64,000 nt of DNA from contig NZ_CP107819.1 in the NCBI RefSeq assembly GCF_036346295.1, positions 7,130,001 to 7,194,000 on the forward strand. Direction: 5' to 3'. Below are positions 63,862 to 64,000 of the stretch, piece by piece. Numbering within the stretch: position 1 is the first letter of the stretch; each line of letters starts with the position of its first letter. This stretch comes from Streptomyces sp. NBC_00536. Its GTDB lineage: Bacteria; Actinomycetota; Actinomycetes; Streptomycetales; Streptomycetaceae. The notes beneath the pieces were generated by a model. It saw only the letters and a program-made list of their open reading frames with translations, was not told where the DNA came from and ran no database searches. The position numbers and the translations under genes were made by a program.

Positions 63862-64000
63862 GTGAAGGAAGCAGCGGTGCAGCAAACAGCCGTGCAGCAA
63901 TCAGCCGCGAAGGAAGCAGCCGCGAAGGAAGCCGCCGTGAACGACATGCAGATCGACATCCCCGCGGGGCAGCACCCGATCGAGTACGTCTGGGGCGACA
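63862..64000 (+). CDS. Probable carboxymuconolactone decarboxylase-like gene, 5' end only
   Basis: The gene runs off the right edge; 46 codons are visible from GTG 63862. It opens with repeated (V/A)KEAA units encoded by 15-bp repeats, then MQIDIPAGQHPIEYVWGD, the usual beginning of small carboxymuconolactone-decarboxylase/AhpD-like proteins. GTG 63937 or ATG 63946 may be the true start, leaving the repeats as leader. The repeats contain GAAGGAAG ribosome-binding-like units in each copy. Confidence 0.55.
   Translation, partial: MKEAAVQQTAVQQSAAKEAAAKEAAVNDMQIDIPAGQHPIEYVWGD

Overview
The window is a piece of a high-GC actinobacterial chromosome, almost certainly Streptomyces or a close relative. 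The signs are very high GC with strong third-position bias, many GTG and TTG starts, ATGA/GTGA gene overlaps, a Zur-type zinc-free ribosomal protein cluster, a PknB-type kinase and a FadR-asparagine catabolism operon.

Layout. 1-3.4 kb: the N-terminal transketolase subunit (runs off the edge), tRNA-Pro(GGG), a wrecked tyrosine integrase beside the tRNA (old integration site), an ArsR regulator that has lost metal ligands and a truncated cation transporter. 3.4-11.6 kb: an unknown 421-aa protein, a LysR regulator divergent from a gamma-glutamyl-GABA hydrolase, then a FadR regulator, asparagine-type permease, asparaginase and aspartase, which together turn imported asparagine into fumarate and ammonia. 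11.7-20.3 kb: a leftward accessory cluster (dehydrogenase, ROK sugar kinase, aminoglycoside-phosphotransferase-like kinase, small intradiol dioxygenase, class III aminotransferase, inositol-monophosphatase-like enzyme, AurF-type diiron N-oxygenase, amino acid:carrier-protein-ligase-like protein, nitronate monooxygenase). It looks like a specialised-metabolite pathway with N-oxygenation chemistry, but four of its nine genes are broken.

20.7-24.6 kb holds an unusual set: an FAD-dependent GMC dehydrogenase with a predicted 3Fe-4S cysteine motif, its small subunit, and two paralogous nuclease-fold (staphylococcal-nuclease-like) proteins without signal peptides, all active-site residues kept. 24.9-34.1 kb: a histidine phosphatase, small secreted proteins, a full galactose-oxidase homologue with two discoidin domains, and beta-propeller proteins. 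34.1-36.2 kb: the zinc-starvation cluster around a near-perfect Zur palindrome (CobW-like protein, rpmG, rpmB, rpsN). 36.3-43.1 kb: CopD-like membrane protein with an iron-box half, DHA2 efflux pump, Ser/Thr kinase, peroxiredoxin and CorA.

43.1-59.6 kb is the most interesting part: a 16.5-kb probable defence island. On the minus strand, four tightly coupled genes encode a GHKL-ATPase/SF2-helicase fusion (1597 aa), a UvrD-like helicase, DrmA and DrmB. DrmA+DrmB are the core of DISARM, but the DISARM methyltransferase, the phospholipase-D nuclease DrmC and the SNF2 helicase DrmD are absent. Divergent from it, across a 348-bp control region with an inverted repeat, is a three-gene translationally coupled operon (XRE-GHKL ATPase fusion, an unknown 325-aa protein, a DUF6339-like protein). 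The two operons together look like a methylation-free DISARM relative. The window closes with ordinary genes: a GT87-like mannosyltransferase, a sulfite-oxidase-family protein fused to a cytochrome b-like domain, a small membrane protein, a dihydrodipicolinate-reductase-like enzyme and the start of a probable carboxymuconolactone-decarboxylase-like gene.
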